Part shown: one piece after another, positions 31,515 to 39,838 of the stretch | How the letters are laid out: each line of letters starts with the position of its first letter | How positions within the stretch are numbered: position 1 is the stretch's first letter | Assembly (NCBI GenBank): GCA_964345225.1 | Contig: CAYFQB010000064.1 | Coordinates: forward strand, 1-52,420 | Length of the DNA stretch: 52,420 bases | Direction of reading: 5' to 3' | Source of the DNA: CAYFQB01 sp964345225 | Lineage (GTDB): Bacteria > Nitrospirota > Thermodesulfovibrionia > Thermodesulfovibrionales > UBA6898 | Translations under genes and position numbers: made by a program | The notes under the pieces: model-generated | Seen by the model: the letters and a program-made list of their open reading frames with translations, nothing else | Told to the model about the DNA's origin: nothing | Database searches by the model: none

Positions 31515-32138
31515 ATGAGTCTACTGGCTGTAATGAAAGAAACGAGAAAAGATATTAAAGATACTTTAATGAATTTGCATGAGATAGGAAGCAACAGTGA
31601 AGATTGTTTATTCTTGCTGCAGACTTCATTCATTTATAATTCATCGGAGCATTTGAATGACTGCAGAAAAAGGCTTTGCCACATTAAGAACACAGAGCAT
31701 AATGTTACAAATATGATAGCAAAACTTACCATGGAGAGTTCAATATTGGTACCCTATGTATCAATTCCTGTTCATCTCCTGAGAATCAGGGAAAACATTG
31801 AGAAAATCACTGAGCTGATAGACAGAAAAATACTTGAAGGTGTCCTTTTTAGTGATAAGGCTACAGAGGAAGTAACGTTTCTTATGCAGAGGCTGATTGA
31901 TCTTATGAAACCCACTACTGACATAATCCTTGCAAGAAATGAGATACTTGGCAGGTATGTTCAGGAATCCGAAAGAGAAGTAGTAAGAAAAGCACTGGAT
32001 TATGCCACATTACACGAGGAAAGATTGATCGGAGGAGTATGTAATCATTCAGCTTCATCGCTTTATATTAGTATGCTTAATGCAATAAAAGGTATAGCCT
32101 GGCATTCAAAGGAAATAGCCACAAAGCTTATAGCTTGA
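31515..32138 (+). CDS. All-helical protein under riboswitch control (PhoU-like?)
   Basis: A 207-residue cytoplasmic protein that I do not recognise firmly. It is almost entirely amphipathic helix: SLLAVMKETRKDIKDTLMNLHEIGSNSED...HLNDCRKRLCHIKNTEHNVTNMIAKLT...VPVHLLRIRENIEKITELIDRKI...EVTFLMQRLIDLMKPTTDIILARNEILGRYVQESEREVVRKALDYATLHEERLIGGVC. Helix pairs with short connections suggest a PhoU-like bundle, a weak fold-level resemblance. GGGAGG 8 nt before ATG 31515 gives efficient initiation. Its transcription is gated by the upstream aptamer-terminator, and it lies beside a Cys-motif/PilZ-like pair. Confidence 0.85.
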   Translation: MSLLAVMKETRKDIKDTLMNLHEIGSNSEDCLFLLQTSFIYNSSEHLNDCRKRLCHIKNTEHNVTNMIAKLTMESSILVPYVSIPVHLLRIRENIEKITELIDRKILEGVLFSDKATEEVTFLMQRLIDLMKPTTDIILARNEILGRYVQESEREVVRKALDYATLHEERLIGGVCNHSASSLYISMLNAIKGIAWHSKEIATKLIA

Positions 32139-32529
32139 TATAGCTTTCCAGTGAATATAAGCCAGACGTTTTTTTATTATTTCTGACTGTTTTTTACATG
32201 ATTCACGATCCGGTGGTTCGTATCTGTTACGATCCAGACGGTTTCGTTCCTTAAAGGAATGTTTAAACTAAGACTTATTTATTAAAATGCGACATATCAC
32301 GCAATAATATCGAGGCTTGTGTCATTCTTCTCATTTTTCTGTGGTTTAAGAATAAGCCATTTATAACGTATTATCTCCTGTTGCCTAGCTTCAACGCCTT
32401 GTTTCTATTATAAAAAAATAATATTAAAGTATTTTTTCACTATCGGGCATGAATTTTGTTTTATGGATAATTAGGAAGTGATCAGAAAAGTAATAAATTA
32501 AATGAAAACTGGATTCGTTCGGTGAGAAT
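32139..32529. other. Gene-free gap
   Basis: A 391-nt stretch between the riboswitch gene and the Cys-motif protein. I find no open frame, no strong promoter and no terminator in it. CGTTCCTTAAAGGAATG at about 32250 is a near-palindrome, and CTATTATAAAAAAATAATATTAAAG near 32406 is AT-rich and could hold a -10. Confidence 0.5.
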
Positions 32530-32727
32530 ATGAAAAAGAAAAAGCCGGATAAAAATAATGGAAGAAAGAGTTTGTGTTCTTTTATAAAGAATCCTTTTGA
32601 TGGGTGTTATGTCAAAGATATGACCAGTCTGAAAGTACCGGCAGCGTTACATTATTGTGCTCGTAATTATGAAAATTGTGAAATTTTTAAAGAAAAAAGC
32701 AGAAAAAGAGTTAGAAAAGTGGTGTGA
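32530..32727 (+). CDS. Small Cys-motif protein
   Basis: A 65-residue protein with DGCYVKDMTSLKVPAALHYCARNYENCEIF, that is C-x17-C-x6-C with a preceding cysteine (SLCSF), a spacing often seen in small iron-sulfur or zinc modules. KKKKPDKNN precedes it. It ends 4 nt before ATG 32732 of the PilZ-like protein in a different frame, so it could be the N-terminal module of one protein split by a frameshift, or an operon partner. GTGAG before ATG 32530 is a weak ribosome-binding site. Confidence 0.6.
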   Translation: MKKKKPDKNNGRKSLCSFIKNPFDGCYVKDMTSLKVPAALHYCARNYENCEIFKEKSRKRVRKVV

Positions 32728-32731
32728 GAAA

Positions 32732-33034
32732 ATGTACTTTGAAACGGAAACCAGAGAGTTTGATAAAAAAGCAGAAAAGAGGAAACCCATAATCGGCAGT
32801 ATCTTATATACTAATCCTTTAATAAGTAGAAAAAATAAATATTTTGAGGGATTAACTGTTAGCGTGGGAGAGAGCGGAGTCCGTATCTACCTCTCTCACA
32901 GACTTGAGGAAGGTCTTCAAATAGATGTTTACGGTAAAGCCCTTGGAGATTCCAAAAGGAAAGCTATAGTCATATGGTGTGAGAAAATAGATGAGGATGT
33001 CTATTGTGCAGATCTCTCGCTGACAAAAGAGTAG
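32732..33034 (+). CDS. PilZ-like protein, degenerate
   Basis: A 100-residue protein whose second half, YFEGLTVSVGESGVRIYLSHRLEEGLQIDVYGKALGDSKRKAIVIWCEKIDEDVYCADLSL, follows PilZ strand order: S-V-G-E-S-G-V in the place of (D/N)-x-S-x-x-G and W-x-E-K-x-x-x-D-x-Y at the end. The R-x-x-x-R switch is not visible, so cyclic-di-GMP binding is doubtful. The frame extends to ATG 32657, overlapping the upstream gene by 71 nt; ATG 32732, just past that gene's stop, is preferred. The riboswitch gene next door supports a cyclic-di-GMP theme. Confidence 0.6.
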   Translation: MYFETETREFDKKAEKRKPIIGSILYTNPLISRKNKYFEGLTVSVGESGVRIYLSHRLEEGLQIDVYGKALGDSKRKAIVIWCEKIDEDVYCADLSLTKE

Positions 33035-33047
33035 TTCGTTATCTTAC

Positions 33048-33070
33048 TTAACCCCAAAAATGCGTTTCAA
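33048..33070 (+). repeat. Post-stop dispersed repeat, copy 3
   Basis: TTAACCCCAAAAATGCGTTT begins 14 nt after the stop at 33034 and matches 3862-3883 and 26707-26727. Confidence 0.65.
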
Positions 33071-33097
33071 TATAATAGATTTGGTGGATTAAGTAGT

Positions 33098-33162
33098 TGG
33101 ACATATTCCTTTCGCTCCCTAGAGGGAAATTTTTACCCGTCACATGGCTCATTCGCTCGAAT
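33098..33162 (-). repeat. 65-bp dispersed repeat, copy 2 (inverted to 24002)
   Basis: This is the reverse complement of 24002-24066 with two mismatches. It lies in the 430-nt gene-free gap 33035-33464, which also holds ACGGGGTAAA/ACCCCG palindromic pieces (33190-33240) and the stem-loop at 33293. Confidence 0.85.
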
Positions 33163-33292
33163 TTTTACCCCGAAAAGAAACTCATCCTTTCAACGGGGTA
33201 AAAACTCACCCGTAGACGGGTTACCCCGCTTTACGGGTTTTACTATTTTTCCAAGACGTAAAAAAAATTACTGATAAGTTATAATAAATATA

Positions 33293-33359
33293 GGGGAAAA
33301 AGGGGTTAGCATCTCCACTTTCACCACTTTAGGAGAGACCCTCCTTACCCTTTTTCCCC
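33293..33359. other. Long stem-loop upstream of the AsmA gene
   Basis: GGGGAAAAAGGG (33293-33304) and CCCTTTTTCCCC (33348-33359) are perfect complements of 12 bp around a 43-nt loop containing a smaller TCTCC/GGAGA pairing. No T-run follows. It could be a small RNA, a repeat or an mRNA stabiliser; it is 105 nt before ATG 33465. Confidence 0.5.
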
Positions 33360-33464
33360 CTGATTGATATTACACTATAGCAGATTACAGAAATTTTTTG
33401 TTCTTTTTATGGCAATATAAGGTGAAAATACTTTGAATGAAATAAGAACCAGCTTAAAGGTGTC

Positions 33465-35585
33465 ATGAATAAAACAATAAAAATCTTGATCATTGTCGTT
33501 TCTGTCCTGGCCATCGCAGTTATCAGTGTTTCCATATTCATAAAGTCATATTTGACCGATGAACGTGTAAAGTCATTTGTTACAGAGGCTGCACAGAAAT
33601 CACTGAATCGAAAAGTAAGTCTTGGCGAAATAAAAATAAGCCTGTTTAAAGGTATTGTTGTAAAGGACTTTGAGGTTAAGGAAAAGGAAAAAGAAGTTTC
33701 TTTTATCAATGCAGATGAATTTGTCCTTAAATACCAGCTGTTTCCATTGCTTTCAAAGAAGCTTATTATAGATGAGCTGAGTATTGTTGGACCGCAAATT
33801 ACTATAAAGAAAAATATCGATGGCTCGTATAATTTTTCTGACATAGGAAGAACAACAGATTCAGGTGAAGCTACTGAACAAAAAGATGAACTCAGATCTT
33901 TGCCTGTAACCATGAATGTAAACTCCATATCTGTAAGAAATGCAAGACTTAAATATATTGACACTTCTGGCAAGATTAGAAAGGCACTTATATCTCTCGA
34001 TGCTGAAATGGCTATTACCGGGAAATCAGCTAAAGATTTATCATCGGAAGGGGAAGTCGAACTCGAAATATTGGAGGCTTTACTAAAAGATGAAAAGGAA
34101 CCTTTCAGAAATATAAAGATTAATGCAGAGTATGACTTTGGATTTGACCTGGCTTCAAAAAATATAATAATTAATTCACTGGATGCAGATGTAATAGATA
34201 TACCCTTGAATATACAAGGATCGGTAGGATATGCAGACGAAACATCTCTTGCATTAGATATAAAAGCCCCGGCTGTAAAACTCTCAAAAATTGTGGACTA
34301 CTCCTCAGGGTATCTGCCCGAAGGCATGAATCCTGACGGAGAGATATCTCTGAAATTATGGTTAGACAAAAAGCCTTTGAAGGATAGCCGGATTAGTTTC
34401 AACGGTGAGATTAAAATCAATAATGTCTCCTTGACCTTTAAAGGTATTCGCCCCTCTTTAAACGGATCGATAAAGATTACCAGCGATAAAATAGCTTTCC
34501 ATAGATTAAAACTCCATGCAGGAGATAGTAGAGCTGATATAACAGGATCAATACTGGACTATCTTGAATATCCTGATGTGAAGTTAGATGTTAAAAGCAG
34601 TCTGCTAAATTTTGATCAGATAGTTGTTGATTCTCAAGGTTCGAAAAAGATAAAAACTGGTGAATCAGAAAAGAGCACTGGAGATGCAGAAGAAATCGGC
34701 CCTGTAAAGATGAAACTCAGGGCTAAAGGCAGTGTAATTGTTGATAAGTTTATGTACGGGGATATTTTAATAAATAATCTTAAATCTCAATATGAATTAA
34801 AAGACAACATTTTCAAGATAACAAGCCTAAGCGGTGATACCCTGAAAGGGGACTTCAAATTAAAATCCTCTTTGGACCTTAATAAAAAGGGCACACTCTA
34901 TAACATGGAAGCCGATGTCAAAGGGATAAAACTTGAGGACTTGGTAAACACCTTTGCGCCCAAGGCAAAAGACAAACTTTACGGTACCCTTTTTGCGAAG
35001 GCACAGTTCTCAGGAGCAGGTACTGTTAAAGAAAATATAAAGCGTAATCTGAGAGGGAAAGGTAGTTTTTCAATAAAGGAAGGGACCATAAAGAATGCTG
35101 AAGTTGTAAATGTTTTCCTCGTGTTTTTAGGTCTGCAGGATCTAAGAGAGATAGATATTCAGAAGGGGGAAGGAAGTTTCACTGTTTCCCAGGGGGTCGT
35201 TCATTTAACAAGCGTAATTTCTAATGAAGATTTGATTATTGATGAAAAAGGCACTATAGGATTGGATGAGTCACTTGATATTGGCATTAATCTGAAAATG
35301 GCGGAAAGACATGCCCTGAAACTCGGCAGTTCTTCAATATCAAAATTTCTCTCTGAAGAGGAAGGGTGGAGCAGTATACCGCTGAGACTCGAGGGTACAT
35401 TATCAAAACCGTCATATAAGGTAGACACCAAGGCTCTAGGAAAGAAGGCTACTGACAAGATTAAAGAGAAACTAGAAGAAAAGTTATATAAATTGATCCC
35501 GGGTGAAAAGAAAAAGACCGAAGGAACTCAACAGGAAAAAAGTATTTCACCAGAGGACCTGATAAAGGGTATTTTTGGAAAATAA
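33465..35585 (+). CDS. AsmA-family protein
   Basis: A 706-residue protein with an N-terminal membrane anchor (residues 5-28, IKILIIVVSVLAIAVISVSIFIKS) and the AsmA opening YLTDERVKSFVTEAAQKSLNRKVSLGEIKISLFKGIVVKDFEVKEK. The long beta-rich body contains repeated strands typical of the AsmA/TamB bridge-like lipid-transfer superfamily, and AKAQFSGAGTVKENIKRNLRGKGSFSIKEGTIKNAEV is the C-terminal AsmA block. It sits in the inner membrane facing the periplasm and likely influences phospholipid transport or outer-membrane assembly. AAAGG lies about 6 nt before ATG 33465. A BepA-like protease gene follows at 35628. Confidence 0.88.
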   Translation: MNKTIKILIIVVSVLAIAVISVSIFIKSYLTDERVKSFVTEAAQKSLNRKVSLGEIKISLFKGIVVKDFEVKEKEKEVSFINADEFVLKYQLFPLLSKKLIIDELSIVGPQITIKKNIDGSYNFSDIGRTTDSGEATEQKDELRSLPVTMNVNSISVRNARLKYIDTSGKIRKALISLDAEMAITGKSAKDLSSEGEVELEILEALLKDEKEPFRNIKINAEYDFGFDLASKNIIINSLDADVIDIPLNIQGSVGYADETSLALDIKAPAVKLSKIVDYSSGYLPEGMNPDGEISLKLWLDKKPLKDSRISFNGEIKINNVSLTFKGIRPSLNGSIKITSDKIAFHRLKLHAGDSRADITGSILDYLEYPDVKLDVKSSLLNFDQIVVDSQGSKKIKTGESEKSTGDAEEIGPVKMKLRAKGSVIVDKFMYGDILINNLKSQYELKDNIFKITSLSGDTLKGDFKLKSSLDLNKKGTLYNMEADVKGIKLEDLVNTFAPKAKDKLYGTLFAKAQFSGAGTVKENIKRNLRGKGSFSIKEGTIKNAEVVNVFLVFLGLQDLREIDIQKGEGSFTVSQGVVHLTSVISNEDLIIDEKGTIGLDESLDIGINLKMAERHALKLGSSSISKFLSEEEGWSSIPLRLEGTLSKPSYKVDTKALGKKATDKIKEKLEEKLYKLIPGEKKKTEGTQQEKSISPEDLIKGIFGK

Positions 35586-35590
35586 TTTTG

Positions 35591-35610
35591 TTTCCTTCTA
35601 GGGAGCGAAA
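35591..35610 (+). repeat. Partial copy of the 65-bp repeat core
   Basis: TTTCCTTCTAGGGAGCGAAA shares TCTAGGGAGCGAAA exactly with the 24002-24066 repeat. Directly after it, TATAAT (35616-35621) stands 6 nt before ATG 35628. Confidence 0.6.
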
Positions 35611-35627
35611 AGAGATATAATTTATAT

Positions 35628-37055
35628 ATGCCTTTGATAATCCGTATAATAGCTTTATTCATCTGCTGTTCAATCGTGTATGGTTGTGCCATCAACCCTG
35701 CTACTGGCAGAAGACAATTTATGCTTGTTTCTGAACAGCAGGAGATAGAAATGGGGAAACAGGCAGCACCCGCACTGAACTGGGAATTTGGTGGTGAGTA
35801 CAGGGAAAAAGAACTTGATGTATACCTGGACGGAATAGTTCGCCGTATATGGAATATTTCAGAGAGGCCCAATTTGCCCGTTTCTTTTCATGTACAGAAC
35901 ACCTCGATACCTAATGCCTTTGCTCTACCCGGATATGTTGCCATTACAAGAGGCTTGCTCGTTGAACTTGATAACGAGGCACAGTTTGCATCAATAATGG
36001 GGCACGAGGCAGGTCATGTTATGGCAAGGCATTCAGCGAGCAGGATTTCACTCGGAATTCTTCAGCAGGTCGGTCTTGGTATTGGAGGTGCTTTACTAGG
36101 TGATACCCAGGGTGCAGATGCCCTGGTGACACTGGGCTCGGTTAGTTCATCACTCCTTCTACTAAAGTATAGCCGTTCACAGGAACTTGAATCTGACAGG
36201 CTTGGTGTGCTTTATGCTGGAAGGTTGGGATATGACCCTAATGAGGCGGTAACAGCACATCAGAGGCTTGAGGTTGCTGTGGAAAAATACCTTAAGAGAG
36301 CAGGAAGCGATTCACGGTCAGGCGGGTTTCTCAATGAGATTCTGTCAACTCATCCAAGAAAAGAAGTAAGGATTGAAGAGATACAGGCTATGATTAACGA
36401 GCTGCCGCCGTATCGGTTGAGAGCAGATGGAAAATTTTCCGATGATTTCCTGCGTATGACCAGAAGTATAAGAAAGGTTAATGAAGCATATCTCTTATAT
36501 GACGATGCTGAAAGAGCTTTTGATAAAAAAAGTTATAATGAAGCAAGTAGGATGGTAAAGAAGGCTATTGATATGAATTCCCAGCAGGCACCTTTCTACT
36601 CATTGCTGGGGAAAATTGCGTTTGTAAAGGAAAATTATGTTGATGCGGCAGATAATTTCAATAAGGCACTTGAACGTGAAAACTCTTATCAGCCAGCGTA
36701 TTACGGACTCGCGATAAGCGAATATAAAAGGAAAAGACCAGGCGCTGCCCTTGAATATATTAAAAAGAGCCTTTCTCTTTATCCCGACCATCCAGGGTCC
36801 CTTTATGTGTCAGGACTCTGTTATCATGAAATGGACAGACCGAGAGAGGCGCTTGATTATTTCGGGAAATTTGTTGAAATAGTTAACAGACATGCAGAAG
36901 TATACGGATATATGGGAATTAATTATGAAAAATTGAACAATACAAGGATGGCTATAAAAGCTTATTCTGCTCAGGTAGAAATAGCTCCTGATAACGAAAT
37001 GGGACGTTATGCACAACAGAGGCTTGCACTCCTGAGAGGTCCGTTCACGCCTTAA
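35628..37055 (+). CDS. BepA-like M48 metalloprotease with TPR repeats, lipoprotein
   Basis: A 475-residue protein. Residues 1-19 form a lipoprotein signal with lipobox IVYGC (C20 acylated). The zinc motif is GHEAGHVMARHSA (125-137; H126, E127, H130), with ELESDRLGVLYAGRLGYDP supplying the third ligand. After SGGFLNEILSTHPRKEVRIEEIQ, TPR-like repeats run from about residue 285 to 470 (EAFDKKSYNEASRM..., APFYSLLGKIAFVKENYVDAADNFNKALE, ...). This is the BepA/YfgC architecture, in which the enzyme degrades stalled LptD or BAM substrates and assists assembly. The C20 acylation differs from soluble BepA. A leaderless start is likely. Confidence 0.9.
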   Translation: MPLIIRIIALFICCSIVYGCAINPATGRRQFMLVSEQQEIEMGKQAAPALNWEFGGEYREKELDVYLDGIVRRIWNISERPNLPVSFHVQNTSIPNAFALPGYVAITRGLLVELDNEAQFASIMGHEAGHVMARHSASRISLGILQQVGLGIGGALLGDTQGADALVTLGSVSSSLLLLKYSRSQELESDRLGVLYAGRLGYDPNEAVTAHQRLEVAVEKYLKRAGSDSRSGGFLNEILSTHPRKEVRIEEIQAMINELPPYRLRADGKFSDDFLRMTRSIRKVNEAYLLYDDAERAFDKKSYNEASRMVKKAIDMNSQQAPFYSLLGKIAFVKENYVDAADNFNKALERENSYQPAYYGLAISEYKRKRPGAALEYIKKSLSLYPDHPGSLYVSGLCYHEMDRPREALDYFGKFVEIVNRHAEVYGYMGINYEKLNNTRMAIKAYSAQVEIAPDNEMGRYAQQRLALLRGPFTP

Positions 37056-37243
37056 AAAGCCCTCTCTTTTATACGACATTTATCTATTAAAGTAATAAAA
37101 AAATATATATCTGTTTTTATCCCTCCAATGCATTTTTTATCCGTGCATAGATTTAAAATATTTTTATATTTTTGGCCTGAAATGTGTTAACCTTATAATT
37201 ACTGAACAGATAACAGAAGCCGAGAAAGTATTAGTTAATAAAA

Positions 37244-37831
37244 ATGAGAGAAATGAAAGAGATTAGCGAGATCATCAAGTTGGGCAGGAAGCTTGATGAA
37301 CTGTCTTACGAAACATACAGCCTTTTTGCAAAAAGAGATGATTTTGATAAAAACCTTGTACTTTTCTGGGCAGAAATGGCTGAGTGGAAAAAGATACACC
37401 TTAAGCACTGGAGGAAGATTTCAAAAACCTTTGTTTACAAGAATATGTTTAGCAGGACTAAAGATGACCTTAAAAACATAATCAAGCAGTTAAAGATTAT
37501 CCAGGCAGAGATCGTAGAGTTTTTGCGCAGGCTCAGGAAGAAGAAGATCACCCAGGATGAAGCAATTTCCCACACTATTCTTAATGAATTCTGTCTGGTT
37601 ACAGATATTTTTCTTGAAATATTTTATACTTATGACATTACAGTTAAAAACATGTCACATAGTTGTGTTCAGGAATGCGAAGCACATCTTGCAAAAATGG
37701 CAAACACCTTAAGACCATATTTGAAATTTAATCCTTTATATGCTGTTCTTTTGAGATCGATAATTGATCTTAAGCATAAATATGATTTTCTCTTGACTAC
37801 CTTTGGAAAGATCAAGAAAGTAGCAGTATAG
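37244..37831 (+). CDS. Helical protein of unknown function
   Basis: A 195-residue protein made of amphipathic helices, with no membrane segment or catalytic motif that I recognise: EMKEISEIIKLGRKLDELSYETYSLFAKRDDFDKNLVLFWAEMAEWKKIHLKHWRKI, then IIQAEIVEFLRRLRKKKI and HTILNEFCLVTDIFLEIFYTYDITVKN, ending LKHKYDFLL. The E-x-x-H spacing in the first helices (EMAEWKKIHLKHW) recalls ferritin-like or rubrerythrin-like di-iron bundles, but I cannot place all ligands. A promoter is likely at about 37170-37197 (TATAAT). It appears monocistronic. Confidence 0.7.
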   Translation: MREMKEISEIIKLGRKLDELSYETYSLFAKRDDFDKNLVLFWAEMAEWKKIHLKHWRKISKTFVYKNMFSRTKDDLKNIIKQLKIIQAEIVEFLRRLRKKKITQDEAISHTILNEFCLVTDIFLEIFYTYDITVKNMSHSCVQECEAHLAKMANTLRPYLKFNPLYAVLLRSIIDLKHKYDFLLTTFGKIKKVAV

Positions 37832-37872
37832 GGAAAAGGTCTTCGGTTTTGAAATAAAGCTTAAAAAGTTCT

Positions 37873-38991
37873 CTAATTATTACGCTTGATGATCATTTTT
37901 CTGACAATTTTGCCGAGTGTTGTTTCCTGTGCACTGAGCGCGCCATAGGGACAGATCTCAATACAGCAGTAGCACCTTATGCATGCTTCATAGTCAAAAA
38001 GTATCTTCTTTTTGTCTTCTGATATTGCCTGAGCAGGACAGTAACGCCAGCATTCACCGCACATCACGCAGAGTGATTTATCAGATACCGGTCTCTGAAC
38101 AAGATGTCTTCGCATAAACCCATGAAATTTTTCCGGGCCGAATATTAGAGGTGTTATTTCAGGTAGCCTGAAATTGTGTATTTCCGTAAATTCACCACTA
38201 ACTTTAATCGGGGTATCTAAAAGATTCATCTCCCTGGCGATTTTATTTGTGAGCAGACGGTCTGGATCAATCCCTAACATTTTGCAGACCGTAATATCAA
38301 GTGCTACCGTGTCACTGCTTGCCATGAGCAGGCCGAGGTATCTTGGTGAGCCGCTTTTACCCGGCCCATGTCCTTCCATTGCTAATATGCCATCAAGAAT
38401 GGTCATAGAAGGACTGACAGCCTTAAAGATCTGAACGAGCAGGCGTGCAAACATATTCCTGTCAATGCCTGTTCTAAGATGCCACTCGGGTTTCTTTAAT
38501 CCTACCACACAACCGAATAGGTTTTTTACGCCGAGAGTCAGTAGCATCTGTGAATGTGTTTTTAGCTTGGGAAGGTTAATCAGTATATCTGCATGTAGTG
38601 CATCAGCAGAAATCTCTATTTTATTAAAAGGTGGCCCAGTATCGATAATCTCAGATTCTCTAAATTCTTTGTATTCAACATTCAGGTCCCTAAGCGCATC
38701 CTTGATGCCGCTTTCAAGAAGAACCCTGTCAAAGGATCTTCCCAATGCAGGACTGTCTGAGATTTGAGGATGAGCTTCCTTCTGCAGAACATATTCCACA
38801 GTTGCCCTGATAATCATTGGGTGTGTGATCAGTGTCTTCTCAGGAGGTGCAGGTGCCAGAAAGTTCGGCTTTATTAGGACACGGCTGTTTTTTCTGATCA
38901 AATCTCTATTAAGCGTATCAATCAGTTCGAACACTAATGGTTTTAGTGTTTCATAATCATAGGACGCCCTTTTTATAATGACTTCAGACAT
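37873..38991 (-). CDS. DUF362 protein with two 4Fe-4S clusters
   Basis: A 372-residue protein: residues 1-290 are DUF362 (KPNFLAPAPPEKTLITHP, NLPKLKTHSQMLLTLGVKNLFGCVVGLKKPEWH, DGILAMEGHGPGKSGSPRYLG), and residues 308-347 are a bacterial-type ferredoxin with CVMCGECWRYCP (C308, C311, C314, C318) and CIRCYCCIEICP (C337, C340, C343, C347; C342 is extra). The enzyme is probably a cytoplasmic iron-sulfur protein transferring electrons to an unidentified reaction. It resembles the shorter protein at 5171 in the N-terminal domain. It is followed by no obvious partner. Confidence 0.88.
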   Translation of the reverse strand: MSEVIIKRASYDYETLKPLVFELIDTLNRDLIRKNSRVLIKPNFLAPAPPEKTLITHPMIIRATVEYVLQKEAHPQISDSPALGRSFDRVLLESGIKDALRDLNVEYKEFRESEIIDTGPPFNKIEISADALHADILINLPKLKTHSQMLLTLGVKNLFGCVVGLKKPEWHLRTGIDRNMFARLLVQIFKAVSPSMTILDGILAMEGHGPGKSGSPRYLGLLMASSDTVALDITVCKMLGIDPDRLLTNKIAREMNLLDTPIKVSGEFTEIHNFRLPEITPLIFGPEKFHGFMRRHLVQRPVSDKSLCVMCGECWRYCPAQAISEDKKKILFDYEACIRCYCCIEICPYGALSAQETTLGKIVRKMIIKRNN

Positions 38992-39044
38992 TGTATTAAT
39001 GATATTTTAAATCATCAAGGATAGAGTGTGCGAGACCTGCACCT

Positions 39045-39644
39045 TCAGTTCATGCCAAAGGCATCTTTTATTGATCTTTGACGCAGCAAGACAATAAATG
39101 TTACAGGTATAGCTGCGTAAAATGCTGTGACGATAAGGCCTATTACTGTACCAAATAAGGTGGAGGATGCAGTTGAAGTCCCGGATGCACTTGCCCAGGT
39201 TAATATCCATAATAGTCCTAAAAAGGCTATAAAAATGACAGTGCCCCATGAAAAAACTTCCAGTGAGGTTTTTGCCCATGTTTTAAGCATAAGGAAAAAA
39301 ATTCCCGATACAAGTATAAGAACCGAAATTAATATGAATAAAACTGAAAAGAACATCATATTTTCTATTAAAAATAGGAAAAGACTGATCATTAAGGGCA
39401 TATCATCAGGAACTGGTTCCATCTCTGCAAAATTGATACCCATCATCTGGATTTGGAATGACATGACTAGCCCGCCAAACCCGCCTATTATCATAAAACA
39501 GGCAATAATTATAAATGCCCAGCCGACGATCAAAATCATTACGGGCTTCTTTGCGGGTATGCTTCGACTCCCGGACTCTGTATTGAGTCCTAATCTGGAA
39601 GCTTTCCACTGCTCATATTCTTCCCTGCTCTTGAACTTAGCCAT
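39045..39644 (-). CDS. Predicted four-span membrane protein
   Basis: A 199-residue protein that I do not recognise. It has a charged N-terminus (KFKSREEYEQWKASRLG, about 1-30) and four hydrophobic segments (about 33-60, 82-110, 133-153 and 165-190). It may have an even number of spans, leaving both ends in the cytoplasm. EEYEQWKASR resembles the N-terminus of small uncharacterised inner-membrane proteins. It is followed 50 nt later by the DUF362-ferredoxin gene on the same strand, so they may be co-transcribed. Confidence 0.65.
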   Translation of the reverse strand: MAKFKSREEYEQWKASRLGLNTESGSRSIPAKKPVMILIVGWAFIIIACFMIIGGFGGLVMSFQIQMMGINFAEMEPVPDDMPLMISLFLFLIENMMFFSVLFILISVLILVSGIFFLMLKTWAKTSLEVFSWGTVIFIAFLGLLWILTWASASGTSTASSTLFGTVIGLIVTAFYAAIPVTFIVLLRQRSIKDAFGMN

Positions 39645-39838
39645 AACCTGAAAATTATAAAAAACAGCAGCTCTTACTCGTTGGATACATTATATCAGAA
39701 AGATTTGATTTTAACGCTGGGCGATTGAATTATTATTTTGGTTTTTATTTCACGGTATGATGATTTGACCTTAGTCGTAAGAAATTATAAAAATGTTACC
39801 GAATTTACCGAAAAATAAAAATAGCGAAATAACTTTCC

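Noticed and set aside
24002..33162. The inverted 65-bp repeats as ends of a composite transposon
   Set aside because: No transposase, integrase or other mobile gene lies between them, and the nine-kb content looks like ordinary chromosome.
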